Source: an uncultured Ruminococcus sp.
Lineage (GTDB): Bacteria > Bacillota > Clostridia > Oscillospirales > Ruminococcaceae
Direction of reading: 5' to 3'
Length of the DNA: 15,810 nucleotides
Assembly: GCA_947178195.1 (NCBI GenBank)
Contig: CAMWXM010000036.1
Coordinates: 1-15,810 of the forward strand
The notes under the pieces are model-generated. The model saw only the letters and a program-made list of their open reading frames with translations. It was not told where the DNA came from and searched no databases. A program made the position numbers and the translations under genes. This document shows positions 8,402 to 14,109 of this stretch, piece by piece (within the stretch, counting starts at the first letter, position 1; each line of letters begins with the position of its first letter).

Positions 8402-8430
8402 ATTATAATACATTGCAATATTAATGTCAA
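8402..8430 (-). promoter_or_regulatory. Consensus promoter of the SIR2-like/NTPase operon
   Basis: On the minus strand TTGACA (8430-8425), exactly 17 bases, and TATAAT (8407-8402) form a perfect sigma-70 consensus. Transcription should start near 8395, leaving an ~83-base leader before ATG 8312. A strong promoter suggests constitutive expression. Repeat copy A (8441-8556) lies directly upstream of the -35 box. Confidence 0.85.
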
Positions 8431-8440
8431 GATATTCTTT

Positions 8441-8556
8441 ATGCCTAATTATGTTTATATGTAAAACCACATTAAAAAGGGATTATAATAAAATACCTAT
8501 CGTTGTACGAACTGCGGGAGGCAGATTCCGAAATACATTCACTTGCATAGAATGGC
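8441..8556. repeat. ~117-base dispersed repeat, copy A
   Basis: This aligns with 9430-9548 over its whole length, sharing for example AAAACC(A/G)CATTA, TTATAA, AAATACCT, CGTTGT, CGAACTG and CAGATTCCG. Compared with copy B it has lost the right arm of the 12-base inverted repeat. On the minus strand it keeps the counterpart of copy B's AAG-stop, suggesting it derives from the 3' end and terminator of a peptide gene like the one at 9533. Confidence 0.7.
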
Positions 8557-8770
8557 AGCTATAAAATCATTTAAACCGTGCCTCAAGTAAGGTCTTCTCT
8601 TCATCTGAAAATTGTTCGCAAATCATATTGCGTAAGCAATCGATATAATAACGTCAGTCCAATTACTGCTTCCATTATAGCTTAATTATGAGCGCTTGTA
8701 AACCATGTTTGGTGTTTCATGGATTTACCGACTAAATTTATTGTAACAGTAGAAAATCATGTTCTTAAAA

Positions 8771-8807
8771 ACGGCAGCAGGGCTGCCGTGGGGGTTGTTT
8801 AAAATGG
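8771..8807 (+). repeat. Small hairpin repeat, copy 1
   Basis: ACGGCAGC-agg-GCTGCCGT is a perfect 8-base stem with a 3-base loop (8771-8789), followed by GGGG and TTTAAAATGG (8798-8807). The preceding ~25 bases also match copy 2 (AGTAGAAAATCATG versus AGTAGGAAATCATG). Confidence 0.75.
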
Positions 8808-9090
8808 CTAGTAACATTTTAATTACAATGGAAAGATGCAGTAGAGAAAATAAACTTGTTGCAGTTTTGGTTAATTTATCATTATTTTCAGTAACAATAA
8901 GTCCCCAATAAGACCCAAACAATTGGATATTTCTGCAAAAATGCAGTGATTTTTTGGCGGCGTGGCTTTTCAAGAATCATTTCTAAATACCTATCAACAA
9001 ACATTTATAAAGTCGTTTACGGCATTTTTGTAACAATATAGAACAAAATTCAAAAATGTGACGTAAATCTGCTTAATAAAACAATCAAAC

Positions 9091-9130
9091 AATAAAACAG
9101 CCTTCCTTGATAAACGCTGTTTTATTGCTT
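9091..9130 (+). terminator. Intrinsic terminator-like hairpin in gene-poor DNA
   Basis: AATAAAACAGC (9091-9101) and GCTGTTTTATT (9116-9126) are a perfect 11-base inverted repeat with a 14-base loop and T-rich flanks on both strands, so it could act bidirectionally. No gene lies directly beside it, which hints at an unannotated short transcript or decayed gene. Confidence 0.6.
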
Positions 9131-9429
9131 TATTTAAAAAAAGCGCAATTTTTCACAATATAATCCGTATACGAAAAGCCATATTTTTAAAGTCCTGTGA
9201 TCCACTTTATCAATTGATGTGACGCCGTTACCAAAAAGATTTTCTCTGCATTCGCAAGAGAAACAACTCAAAGCCATTAAACGCCTAATGTGACACGCTT
9301 AAAAAAGACAATCTCTCAATATTACGCAGATTTTTACACATTTCAAATCGGACTTTGGGGTCAGATTCCGTCATTTTTTAGTTGTTGTTTCCAAGTTTGA
9401 GCTGTTTTGACTTTGGTGTCCATTTTGAA

Positions 9430-9548
9430 ATGCCGATTAATCAACTGCAAAACCGCATTAGAAAAGGAATTATAACGAAATACCTGTCGTTGTCCGAACT
9501 GTGGGGGGTCAGATTCCGACAGGTATTTACATTTACTTGGAGTATGCC
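9430..9548. repeat. ~117-base dispersed repeat, copy B
   Basis: This is homologous to 8441-8556. It covers the last five codons of the peptide gene (minus strand, stop at 9533-9535) and the inverted-repeat terminator behind it. Confidence 0.7.
9478..9528 (-). terminator. Inverted repeat / probable terminator of the radical SAM-peptide operon
   Basis: AAATACCTGTCG (9478-9489) and CGACAGGTATTT (9517-9528) form a perfect 12-base inverted repeat with a 27-base loop, starting 4 bases after the peptide stop codon. On the minus strand it is followed by a T-containing but weak tail (CGTTATAATTCC). It could be a terminator or an mRNA 3'-end stabilizer; the long loop is unusual for a plain terminator. 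Confidence 0.6.
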
Positions 9549-9679
9549 TTCTTGACTTTGGTCTTGACATCAGCGGATGTAGACTCGCATTTCTTAGTAG
9601 TGCAATTAGTAGGACACATGCACTGACCATTGAATGCAGACTTCTTCTTCACGAAAACAGCTTTGTTCATTTCAGTCAT
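9533..9679 (-). CDS. Cys-rich RiPP precursor peptide (48 aa)
   Basis: This short gene encodes 48 residues starting MTEMNKAVFVKKKSAF. Its four cysteines (20, 22, 26, 31) are spaced CxCx3Cx4C within NGQCMCPTNCTTKKC, followed by a Ser/Thr/Lys-rich tail ending KKAYSK. The start at 9679 has an excellent AGGAGGTGA site 5 bases upstream. It begins 32 bases after the radical SAM gene, same strand, in the layout of ranthipeptide/sactipeptide systems in which a SPASM protein forms thioether links from cysteines. Residues 1-18 would serve as leader and the Cys cluster plus tail as core. It recalls clostridial Cys-rich peptide families matured by CcpM or Clo7bot-type radical SAM enzymes, but I cannot assign a family. 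There is no GG-type cleavage site and no exporter gene nearby. Confidence 0.8.
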   Translation of the reverse strand: MTEMNKAVFVKKKSAFNGQCMCPTNCTTKKCESTSADVKTKVKKAYSK

Positions 9680-9698
9680 TCGGCTCACCTCCTTTATT

Positions 9699-9710
9699 TT
9701 ATTCGAATAA
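9699..9710. repeat. 12-base palindrome between radical SAM and peptide genes
   Basis: TTATTCGAATAA is a perfect palindrome just 2 bases after the radical SAM stop and just before the peptide's ribosome site. It may be an mRNA processing or regulatory point setting enzyme-to-peptide ratio; it could also be chance. Confidence 0.35.
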
Positions 9711-9711
9711 G

Positions 9712-11022
9712 TTAAGAGTTGTTAGCGATCTTTTCTAGCATCCATTTTAAAATACCTTTAATGTATACGCAATGAAATCTGTCAATTGCCTCTCGGTTTC
9801 CAAATAAATTCTGTGCTTGAAGCTTACAACCTCCACCACAACAAAACAATGCTTCACATAAAAGGCATTCATCGTTATAAAGCGTTGCTCTTCTTGTCCA
9901 TTCAAATCCTTCAACAGTATTAATAATTGAGGAAATATCAATACTATGAATATTGCCAACTATGTGATTGCCAGTATTGCTGTCACCGTGACAAATTGAA
10001 ATGTCCCCATTGGGCATAACCACAAACTGTTCACAACCAACTGCACCACAGTCGCTAAATATAAATTTTGTTTTTATAATGCTATCAATTTGCCTCTGAA
10101 CTCTGCCCTCTGCAAGCGGGGAAGAACTAAATGTGTCGTATGACTTTATCAAATACTCAACCGTTTTTTTTGCAACTTCTTCCCAAGAGTCATCTGGTGA
10201 AGAGAAATGATATAAGTTATAGAAAATGTTGTTCACATTTTCAGAAGATAACCATTCTATTACTTCATCTTGGCAATTAAGAAAATCTGGCGAAACTGTC
10301 ATCGAAAGTCCATAATTGATTCCATTTTGGTCAAGAAGTCTCCTTCCTTGATTTGCAGCATCAAAGGATCCTTTACCGTCTTTTTTAAATGGACGATTAT
10401 TATCATGAATTTTTTTGACACCATCTATTGAGATACCAATGTTAACATTGTACGCTTTAAGAAAGGCACAGATTTCATCAGTGATGAGAGTTCCATTAGT
10501 AATTAATGAGAATTGCATGCCCTCTACATATTTTTTTGCATAATTGACAACGGCCTTTATTACCTCAACATTTAAAAGAGGCTCTCCACCATATAAAATA
10601 ATTAATGGATATTCAATCTTATTTTGATTAACATATGCGCAGAATTTTTCAACTGCTACAAAGGCGGTATCCTCTGACATTATTGACCTTTGTTCTTTAT
10701 ATTGAGTGTTGTTCTCTAAAAAACAATACGTACAATTCAAATTACAAGAATTTGTAAGTATCAAGTATAAAATTTGAATCCTACCAACAGTCTCGCTATA
10801 AGCATCTCGCAAAATTTTAAGTGCCTTCTCATCAGAACTATTATTTCGGACATATATGCCCTTATCTAAGAGTAAATCAATCGTTTCTTGATTGGTAACC
10901 GTATGGTCCACAATTTGATTCTTTTCATTTTCATCAACATAAATTACATCCATTACCATGTTGTTGAAAACAGCATATCTCCCATTATTTAGTTTTACAA
11001 AATGGGCGTGATGTGAAAGCAT
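9712..11022 (-). CDS. Radical SAM/SPASM peptide maturase
   Basis: The 436-residue protein has a ~85-residue N-terminal region of the kind that binds leader peptides in RiPP maturases. The radical SAM core follows, with the Cx3Cx2C cluster motif CNLNCTYC (C93, C97, C100), GGEP at 145-148, and later strands LITNGTLI and NIGISIDG. The C-terminal SPASM domain is complete: CEQFVVMPNGDISIC, then C386, C389, C395, C399 in CLLCEALFCCGGGC and a final C418, matching Cx9-15Gx4C-gap-Cx2Cx5Cx3C-gap-C and so likely holding two auxiliary 4Fe-4S clusters. Such enzymes cleave SAM to a radical and crosslink Cys thiols to backbone or side-chain carbons. The start at 11022 has GAGGTGA 7 bases upstream. The substrate is presumably the four-Cys peptide encoded 32 bases downstream. 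I see no confident promoter. Confidence 0.92.
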   Translation of the reverse strand: MLSHHAHFVKLNNGRYAVFNNMVMDVIYVDENEKNQIVDHTVTNQETIDLLLDKGIYVRNNSSDEKALKILRDAYSETVGRIQILYLILTNSCNLNCTYCFLENNTQYKEQRSIMSEDTAFVAVEKFCAYVNQNKIEYPLIILYGGEPLLNVEVIKAVVNYAKKYVEGMQFSLITNGTLITDEICAFLKAYNVNIGISIDGVKKIHDNNRPFKKDGKGSFDAANQGRRLLDQNGINYGLSMTVSPDFLNCQDEVIEWLSSENVNNIFYNLYHFSSPDDSWEEVAKKTVEYLIKSYDTFSSSPLAEGRVQRQIDSIIKTKFIFSDCGAVGCEQFVVMPNGDISICHGDSNTGNHIVGNIHSIDISSIINTVEGFEWTRRATLYNDECLLCEALFCCGGGCKLQAQNLFGNREAIDRFHCVYIKGILKWMLEKIANNS

Positions 11023-11537
11023 TGCAGTTCACCTCTTTAGTTTCAAAATAAACAATGTTGACTTAACTTAAAAATGGACAGCTGATATATTTCTTTTTAT
11101 TTCAAAGTTATACTTACCTACAATATTGACTGCACATTTTATAACACATATCTACATCTAGCCTATTAAATTATACGATGATTTTCGGCAAAAATCAACA
11201 GAAATCCGACAAATGGTATAAAAAATGGAATAAAATGTATTGTATTAATAATAAATGTATAATTTGTTACTTTTTGGCTTTGGTTCTCATATAGCCATGG
11301 TTTGATTTCATTCCAATACAGTCCTTCAATGCAATGCCTAAAGAAGCAAGACATGGGTGAAATGGCAGTGAACGAGCATAATCTTTACCATAAGGCAGAT
11401 TCTGATGTTAGGAGAAACGGTATGGTGTTACTCTTTAAAGTAATTCTGTGAAGGTGAACAGATTGTTTCAATAAATAGTCAGCTTTTCTTTTCTACTCAA
11501 ACAAATTATATATAGTAGGAAATCATGCCCTAAGAAA

Positions 11538-11573
11538 AGGCAGCAAGGCTGCCGTCGGGGTATTTTTAAACGG
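11538..11573 (+). repeat. Small hairpin repeat, copy 2
   Basis: GGCAGC-aag-GCTGCC (11539-11553) is followed by GTCGGGG and TTTAAACGG. It shares ~45 bases of recognisable similarity with copy 1 including upstream sequence. A micro-ORF with a strong ribosome site follows ~80 bases downstream. Confidence 0.75.
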
Positions 11574-11652
11574 ATTCAACTAAATTCTGCTAATACATTT
11601 ACAAGGAAATGATGATCTATGAAAAATCAAGGCAGACTGGAGGTGACAAACC

Positions 11653-11691
11653 ATGACACCTGACAGGTATATCATGATACTACAGATATAA
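11653..11691 (+). CDS. Candidate 12-aa micro-ORF
   Basis: MTPDRYIMILQI is preceded by a near-perfect GGAGGTGA six bases before ATG. An overlapping frame starting further upstream (ATGATGATCTATG) ends in a TGA that overlaps this ATG, suggesting coupling. The stop overlaps the left arm of the terminator. It may be a leader peptide or toxin-like micro-protein; no function can be assigned. Confidence 0.35.
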   Translation: MTPDRYIMILQI

Positions 11692-11722
11692 ATGCAAATC
11701 CAATTAGCGATTTGCATTTTTA
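11690..11722 (+). terminator. Intrinsic terminator after micro-ORF
   Basis: AAATGCAAATC (11690-11700) and GATTTGCATTT (11709-11719) form a perfect 11-base stem with an 8-base loop, running into TTTTTAT. It would end a short plus-strand transcript carrying hairpin copy 2 and the micro-ORF. Confidence 0.75.
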
Positions 11723-11765
11723 TGTATTTATGAAAAAATCTGTACCCTAAATTTTGGCGGTCGCA

Positions 11766-11793
11766 CGGCGCCCGCCGGGTTTGGTTTAAATGG
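11766..11793 (+). repeat. Small hairpin repeat, divergent copy 4
   Basis: CGGC-gccc-GCCG (11766-11777) is followed by GG and GGTTTAAATGG, matching the tail of the other copies though the stem is different. A second small palindrome, GGTATaaATACC, follows at 11792-11803. It lies in the spoVG leader. Confidence 0.45.
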
Positions 11794-11831
11794 TATAAAT
11801 ACCGTTTGAAATTATTGTAAAGGAGTTGATC

Positions 11832-11870
11832 ATGATGAGATTATATGAAGGGAGGTGCTGTCCCTATTAG
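11832..11870 (+). CDS. Candidate 12-aa leader peptide before spoVG
   Basis: MMRLYEGRCCPY follows AAAGGAG with 6-base spacing, and ends 52 bases before the spoVG ATG. Its position between a structured leader and spoVG suggests a translated leader or a small coupled peptide. No homologue is recognised. Confidence 0.35.
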   Translation: MMRLYEGRCCPY

Positions 11871-11922
11871 TATTTTCTCCGTAAACCCTATATCAAAATA
11901 ATCGACCGAAGGAGTATCAGCA

Positions 11923-12252
11923 ATGAAAATAACAGACGTTAAAATCCGCAGAACCTTTGCGGACAGCAGTCTCAAAGCAATTGTTTCCATAACGATTGAC
12001 GATTGTTTCGCAGTACACGATATCAGAATCATTCAGGGCAATGGCAGACTTTTCGCAGCTATGCCCAGCAGAAAAGACGATGATGTTTACCGTGACATTG
12101 TTCACCCCATTACCGCCACAGCAAGCCTCAATAATCGAAAAATGCAAGACTGTTTGCTTTATGCCTGTTTCTTGGTGCTGGGACGTTATGTCAGTTTACT
12201 TGAACAGGCAATGAAAAGCGAGGGAATACCGTATGATGAAATAACTGTCTAA
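11923..12252 (+). CDS. spoVG: SpoVG family protein
   Basis: The 109-residue product carries the SpoVG signature: N-terminal MKITDVKIRR, a beta-rich core with KAIVSITIDDCFAVHDIRII, then GRLFAAMPSRK and the YRDIVHPI motif, followed by a longer than usual helical tail of ~35 residues. SpoVG proteins are small RNA/DNA-binding regulators first known from sporulation and septation in Bacillus; in clostridial mobile elements copies often occur as accessory regulators. The start at 11923 has GAAGGAG eight bases upstream. It is monocistronic, ended by the terminator at 12259. As a passenger of the element it may modulate host or element gene expression at RNA level; this last point is inference. Confidence 0.93.
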   Translation: MKITDVKIRRTFADSSLKAIVSITIDDCFAVHDIRIIQGNGRLFAAMPSRKDDDVYRDIVHPITATASLNNRKMQDCLLYACFLVLGRYVSLLEQAMKSEGIPYDEITV

Positions 12253-12258
12253 CTTCCT

Positions 12259-12296
12259 ATAACTGCTACACTTCACGGTGTGGCAGTTATTTTTTT
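12259..12296 (+). terminator. spoVG intrinsic terminator
   Basis: ATAACTGC (12259-12266) pairs with GCAGTTAT (12283-12290), extended inward by ACAC/GTGT, and is followed by seven Ts. It starts 6 bases after the spoVG stop. Confidence 0.9.
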
Positions 12297-12373
12297 CGAA
12301 ACAGATATTCTTCAGTGCATATTTAGAATCATATACTGTACGCAGTTCATTATCGCACTTGCGAGCAAACCGT

Positions 12374-12419
12374 TATCTTGACTGCAGCAATTTGTGGCAA
12401 CTGTCAAGATATTTTTTTT
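12374..12419 (+). terminator. Orphan terminator hairpin with T8 tail
   Basis: TATCTTGAC (12374-12382) and GTCAAGATA (12403-12411) form a perfect 9-base stem followed by eight Ts. No coding gene lies between the spoVG terminator and this point, so it may end a ~100-base untranslated RNA or be a leftover of a lost gene. Confidence 0.6.
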
Positions 12420-12505
12420 GGCATAATACCTCTTGATTTGTATCCAGTAAAATACATTGTCTCTATCATTTATATAAATCAAGCTATGCGCAATTCGAAT
12501 AAACA

Positions 12506-12772
12506 TCATGAATTTTTAGAAAGCAGGTATTTCAAAGCAATGAGATCCCTGTTGTTGACCAAACCGTTATCATCTATATCAGCGGGAGCGCTGTATCCCA
12601 GTTCGGGATGCGAAAGATAATATTTCAAAAGTATCAAATCTCGGTTATTGACCTTACCGTCACTATCCACATCTCCCTTGACTGTCGTATCATCAAGAGT
12701 CACATTAAGGCTAAACGTTGCCTTATGACCGTTTGCCAAAGTTATCGGAAGCAGGGCTTCCGACGGGATAAC
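12506..12772 (-). pseudogene. Type I dockerin C-terminal fragment of a cellulosomal protein
   Basis: About 88 codons remain before the stop at 12506. They read as the end of a secreted cellulosomal protein: a short beta-type linker (ANGHKATFSLNVTL) and a full dockerin with two calcium-binding repeats, DVDSDGKVNNRD and DIDDNGLVNNRD, each followed by a hydrophobic helix (LILLKYYL, LIALKYLL). The duplicated NNRDL segments are the usual cohesin-recognition positions. There is no catalytic module, no signal peptide and no proper start; an in-frame TAA at 12773-12775 closes the frame upstream, and the hairpin repeat at 12745 sits at the break. It is a truncated gene, probably carried in by rearrangement, and points to a cellulosome-bearing Ruminococcus-type host lineage. 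Confidence 0.85.
12745..12768 (+). repeat. Small hairpin repeat, copy 5 (compensatory variant)
   Basis: TCGGAAGC-agg-GCTTCCGA (12745-12763) is a perfect 8-base stem with the same AGG loop as copy 1, followed by CGGG. Relative to copy 1 (GGCAGC/GCTGCC) a C-G pair has become A-T, and the outer pair is also changed, with pairing kept. It lies at the broken end of the dockerin fragment. Confidence 0.6.
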
Positions 12773-12809
12773 TTACATAAATTTGTACTCAACTTTACTT
12801 TAAATCAAA

Positions 12810-12856
12810 GCAGTCTTTTAGCTAAGGATATAGCCCTTAGCTAAATTAAAGACTGC
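12810..12856. repeat. Long imperfect inverted repeat
   Basis: GCAGTCTTT (12810-12818) with AAAGACTGC (12848-12856), and inside it AGCTAAG (12820-12826) with CTTAGCT (12836-12842). It has no clear T-run on either strand, so it may be a miniature-element remnant or an old terminator rather than an active one. Confidence 0.55.
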
Positions 12857-12896
12857 CGCATTATCAGCAAAACATAAATTACCCTTTCAAAGACAT

Positions 12897-12931
12897 AAAA
12901 AGCCCATAGTTTATACAACTACAGGCTTTTG
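12897..12931 (-). terminator. Terminator of the 61-aa gene
   Basis: On the minus strand AGCCTGTAGTT (12927-12917) pairs with AACTATGGGCT (12911-12901), an 11-pair stem including two wobbles with a 5-base loop, followed by a T-run (12900-12897). It starts 8 bases after the stop of the small gene. Confidence 0.85.
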
Positions 12932-12934
12932 CAA

Positions 12935-13120
12935 TCAGATTCGGTTTTCATCTGCAAATTCCTGTTCCGCATTCCATTTTTCATAGTATGTGTTTCCCTC
13001 ATCGCCTTGATAAGATTTTTGGATTTCGGGAAGCAACAGACGGGCAAAACCGTCTATTATGTACTGCGGAACTTTTTGAGTATTTTTGTCATTCATTGTT
13101 ACGTTCATACCTTTCGTCAT
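12935..13120 (-). CDS. Small conserved-looking protein (61 aa) of unknown function
   Basis: This soluble, charged 61-residue protein has a central KVPQYIIDGFARLLLPEIQ, followed by an acidic, aromatic tail (DEGNTYYEKWNAEQEFADENR). Small proteins of the pattern 'xxPQYIIDGxARxLLPxI...W' often accompany recombinases and relaxases in clostridial mobile elements as I recall; their role is unknown. It ends at a dedicated terminator, which supports a real gene. Starts at 13120 and 13108 lack good ribosome sites; ATG 13096 has GAAAGG about 13 bases upstream, so the true protein may start at residue 9 (53 aa). It may assist recombination or DNA processing, but the sequence does not show this. Confidence 0.7.
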   Translation of the reverse strand: MTKGMNVTMNDKNTQKVPQYIIDGFARLLLPEIQKSYQGDEGNTYYEKWNAEQEFADENRI

Positions 13121-13283
13121 AATTTTTGATGATTGATTGTCAATTCATAGTCGTATACATGGGTATTTGCCAATTGTCGGAGAAAAGAACACCTCTCTTT
13201 CGGATAAAGTTGAGACTTTTGCTTGACATGATACTATTTTGCTGTATGCGTGAGTAAGTCATGTTTTGCGTTGAATCAAAATA

Positions 13284-13433
13284 ACAAAAAAAGCACAGCA
13301 ACACAGGCTATATTAATATAGCTTGCACTCTGTACTTCCATAAGAATAAATTCAATTTTACCCATATTATTATTTTGACTTAACATTTTTCTGCCTCACT
13401 AGATGCTTGAAAGAAGTGTAATTATATGTTGCT
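13284..13433 (-). ncRNA. Candidate small RNA (~150 nt)
   Basis: A minus-strand promoter TTGACA (13468-13463), 17 bases, TATTAT (13445-13440) predicts a start near 13433. A long hairpin at 13337-13291 (outer arms AAGTACAG and CTGTGCTT, central palindrome GCTATATTAATATAGC) runs into seven Us, giving a ~150-base transcript. A 36-codon frame with a moderate ribosome site (GAGG, ATG at 13386, stop at 13276-13278) and a hydrophobic end (YINIACVAVLFLLF) overlaps it, but its last codons lie past the T-run, so a terminated RNA would lack the stop. Thus a structured RNA is favoured over a toxin peptide, without certainty. Confidence 0.5.
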
Positions 13434-13439
13434 ATTAAC

Positions 13440-13468
13440 ATAATATCATATATTTTCTGTTTTGTCAA
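13440..13468 (-). promoter_or_regulatory. Promoter of candidate small RNA
   Basis: TTGACA-N17-TATTAT on the minus strand, five of six consensus bases at -10 and a perfect -35. No protein gene with a normal start is close downstream. Confidence 0.65.
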
Positions 13469-13590
13469 GAAAATTTTTCAGAAAAGTGAAGAATCGCCGT
13501 TTTTTGGGCATTTGTTCATTTGTGCAATTTAAAATCTTTTATGAACAAAATAGTAATTTTTTAATACAGCTTATTACTTACTATTCTTTA

Positions 13591-13625
13591 CGGCAGCATG
13601 AGCTGCCGCGGACTGTTTTAAACGG
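13591..13625 (+). repeat. Small hairpin repeat, copy 3
   Basis: CGGCAGC-atga-GCTGCCG is a perfect 7-base stem (13591-13608) followed by CGGACTG and TTTTAAACGG (13616-13625). It lies 66 bases upstream of the -35 box of the XRE operon. Confidence 0.7.
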
Positions 13626-13690
13626 TAAAAAGTTATGAAGTGAAAAATTCATAGGAAAGTGATATTATTAAAAAATTCACAAAATTTGTA

Positions 13691-13719
13691 TTGAAATATT
13701 CAATCATATATTGTATAAT
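13691..13719 (+). promoter_or_regulatory. Promoter and possible operator of the XRE-recombinase operon
   Basis: TTGAAA (13691-13696), 17 bases, TATAAT (13714-13719). The palindrome TTGAA-ata-TTCAA (13691-13703) covers the -35 box and is a natural operator for the XRE protein encoded next, giving autoregulation of regulator and recombinase together. Confidence 0.75.
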
Positions 13720-13752
13720 ATATCTAAACATCATATGATAAGGAGGTTATGT

Positions 13753-14109
13753 ATGCAAATACTATCCGAGAGGTTGAGAACCCTGCGGGAGAATCTCAAT
13801 ATATCGCAGGCAAAGCTTGCGGAGGAGATCGGTATTACGCAGGCAAGCGTGAACAGGTATGAGACCAACAAGACAACTCCGTCTGTGGAAACGCTTTTAT
13901 GGTATTCGGACCGTTTTGATGTGTCCCTTGATTACATTTTCGGACGCACCGAAAACCCGCAGGGGACTCTGTACAAATATGAGCCGAAGCCGCCGGAGGT
14001 AAATTCCGAAATGAAGGAATTTGTGGATATGTGCTTTGACCCTAAATCACCAATGTACAACAGACTTAAACAGACACTTTTGAAAATGCTTGAGGAGGAC
14101 AAAAAATGA
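13753..14109 (+). CDS. XRE-family (Cro/CI-type) transcriptional regulator
   Basis: The 118-residue protein has a canonical N-terminal HTH_3 domain (residues ~4-62) with LRTLRENLNISQAKLAEE, then TQASVNRYETNKTTPS and LLWYSDRFDVSLDYIFGR. The remainder is a short helical dimerization-type tail. I chose ATG 13753 because AGGAGG lies six bases upstream; an in-frame ATG at 13711 falls within the promoter. The stop overlaps the recombinase start as ATGA (14106-14109), so both proteins are translationally coupled. It probably represses this operon and thereby controls excision of the element; whether it also controls the cargo is unknown. Confidence 0.92.
   Translation: MQILSERLRTLRENLNISQAKLAEEIGITQASVNRYETNKTTPSVETLLWYSDRFDVSLDYIFGRTENPQGTLYKYEPKPPEVNSEMKEFVDMCFDPKSPMYNRLKQTLLKMLEEDKK

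Larger units (their letters stand above)
8557..9429. other. Gene-poor AT-rich stretch
   Basis: I see no convincing gene in these 873 bases; short frames on both strands lack ribosome sites and resemble no family. It holds a hairpin repeat (8771-8807), a terminator-like hairpin (9091-9126) and a partial copy of a motif from the ~117-base repeat, GGGGTCAGATTCCG, at 9357-9370 (again at 9505-9518). A minus-strand 19-codon frame around 8577-8636 (starting MICEQFSDEEK) may be the relic tail of a decayed gene. Confidence 0.5.
11023..11831. other. Gene-poor stretch upstream of spoVG
   Basis: These 809 bases contain no ordinary gene. A 62-codon minus-strand frame (11354-11166) has a hydrophobic C-terminus but no ribosome site, and I do not call it. 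The region holds hairpin repeat copies at 11538-11573 and 11766-11793, a micro-ORF with a strong ribosome site (11653), and a terminator (11690-11721). Confidence 0.5.
13121..13752. other. Intergenic region between small gene and XRE-recombinase operon
   Basis: Apart from the candidate small RNA (13284-13433, minus), hairpin repeat copy 3 (13591-13625) and the promoter of the regulator operon (13691-13719), I see no gene here. The stretch 13440-13590 is very AT-rich. Confidence 0.5.

Noticed and set aside
8829..8912. A 27-codon plus-strand frame after hairpin copy 1
   Set aside because: No ribosome site and no conserved feature; kept only as a note because other hairpin copies precede micro-ORFs.
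9361..9630. An 89-codon minus-strand frame overlapping the peptide gene
   Set aside because: It is out of frame with the 48-residue Cys-rich peptide, which has the strong ribosome site; the longer frame has none and crosses the terminator.
11166..11354. A 62-codon minus-strand frame with a hydrophobic C-terminus
   Set aside because: No ribosome site and no recognisable promoter or terminator around it; composition fits AT-rich non-coding DNA.
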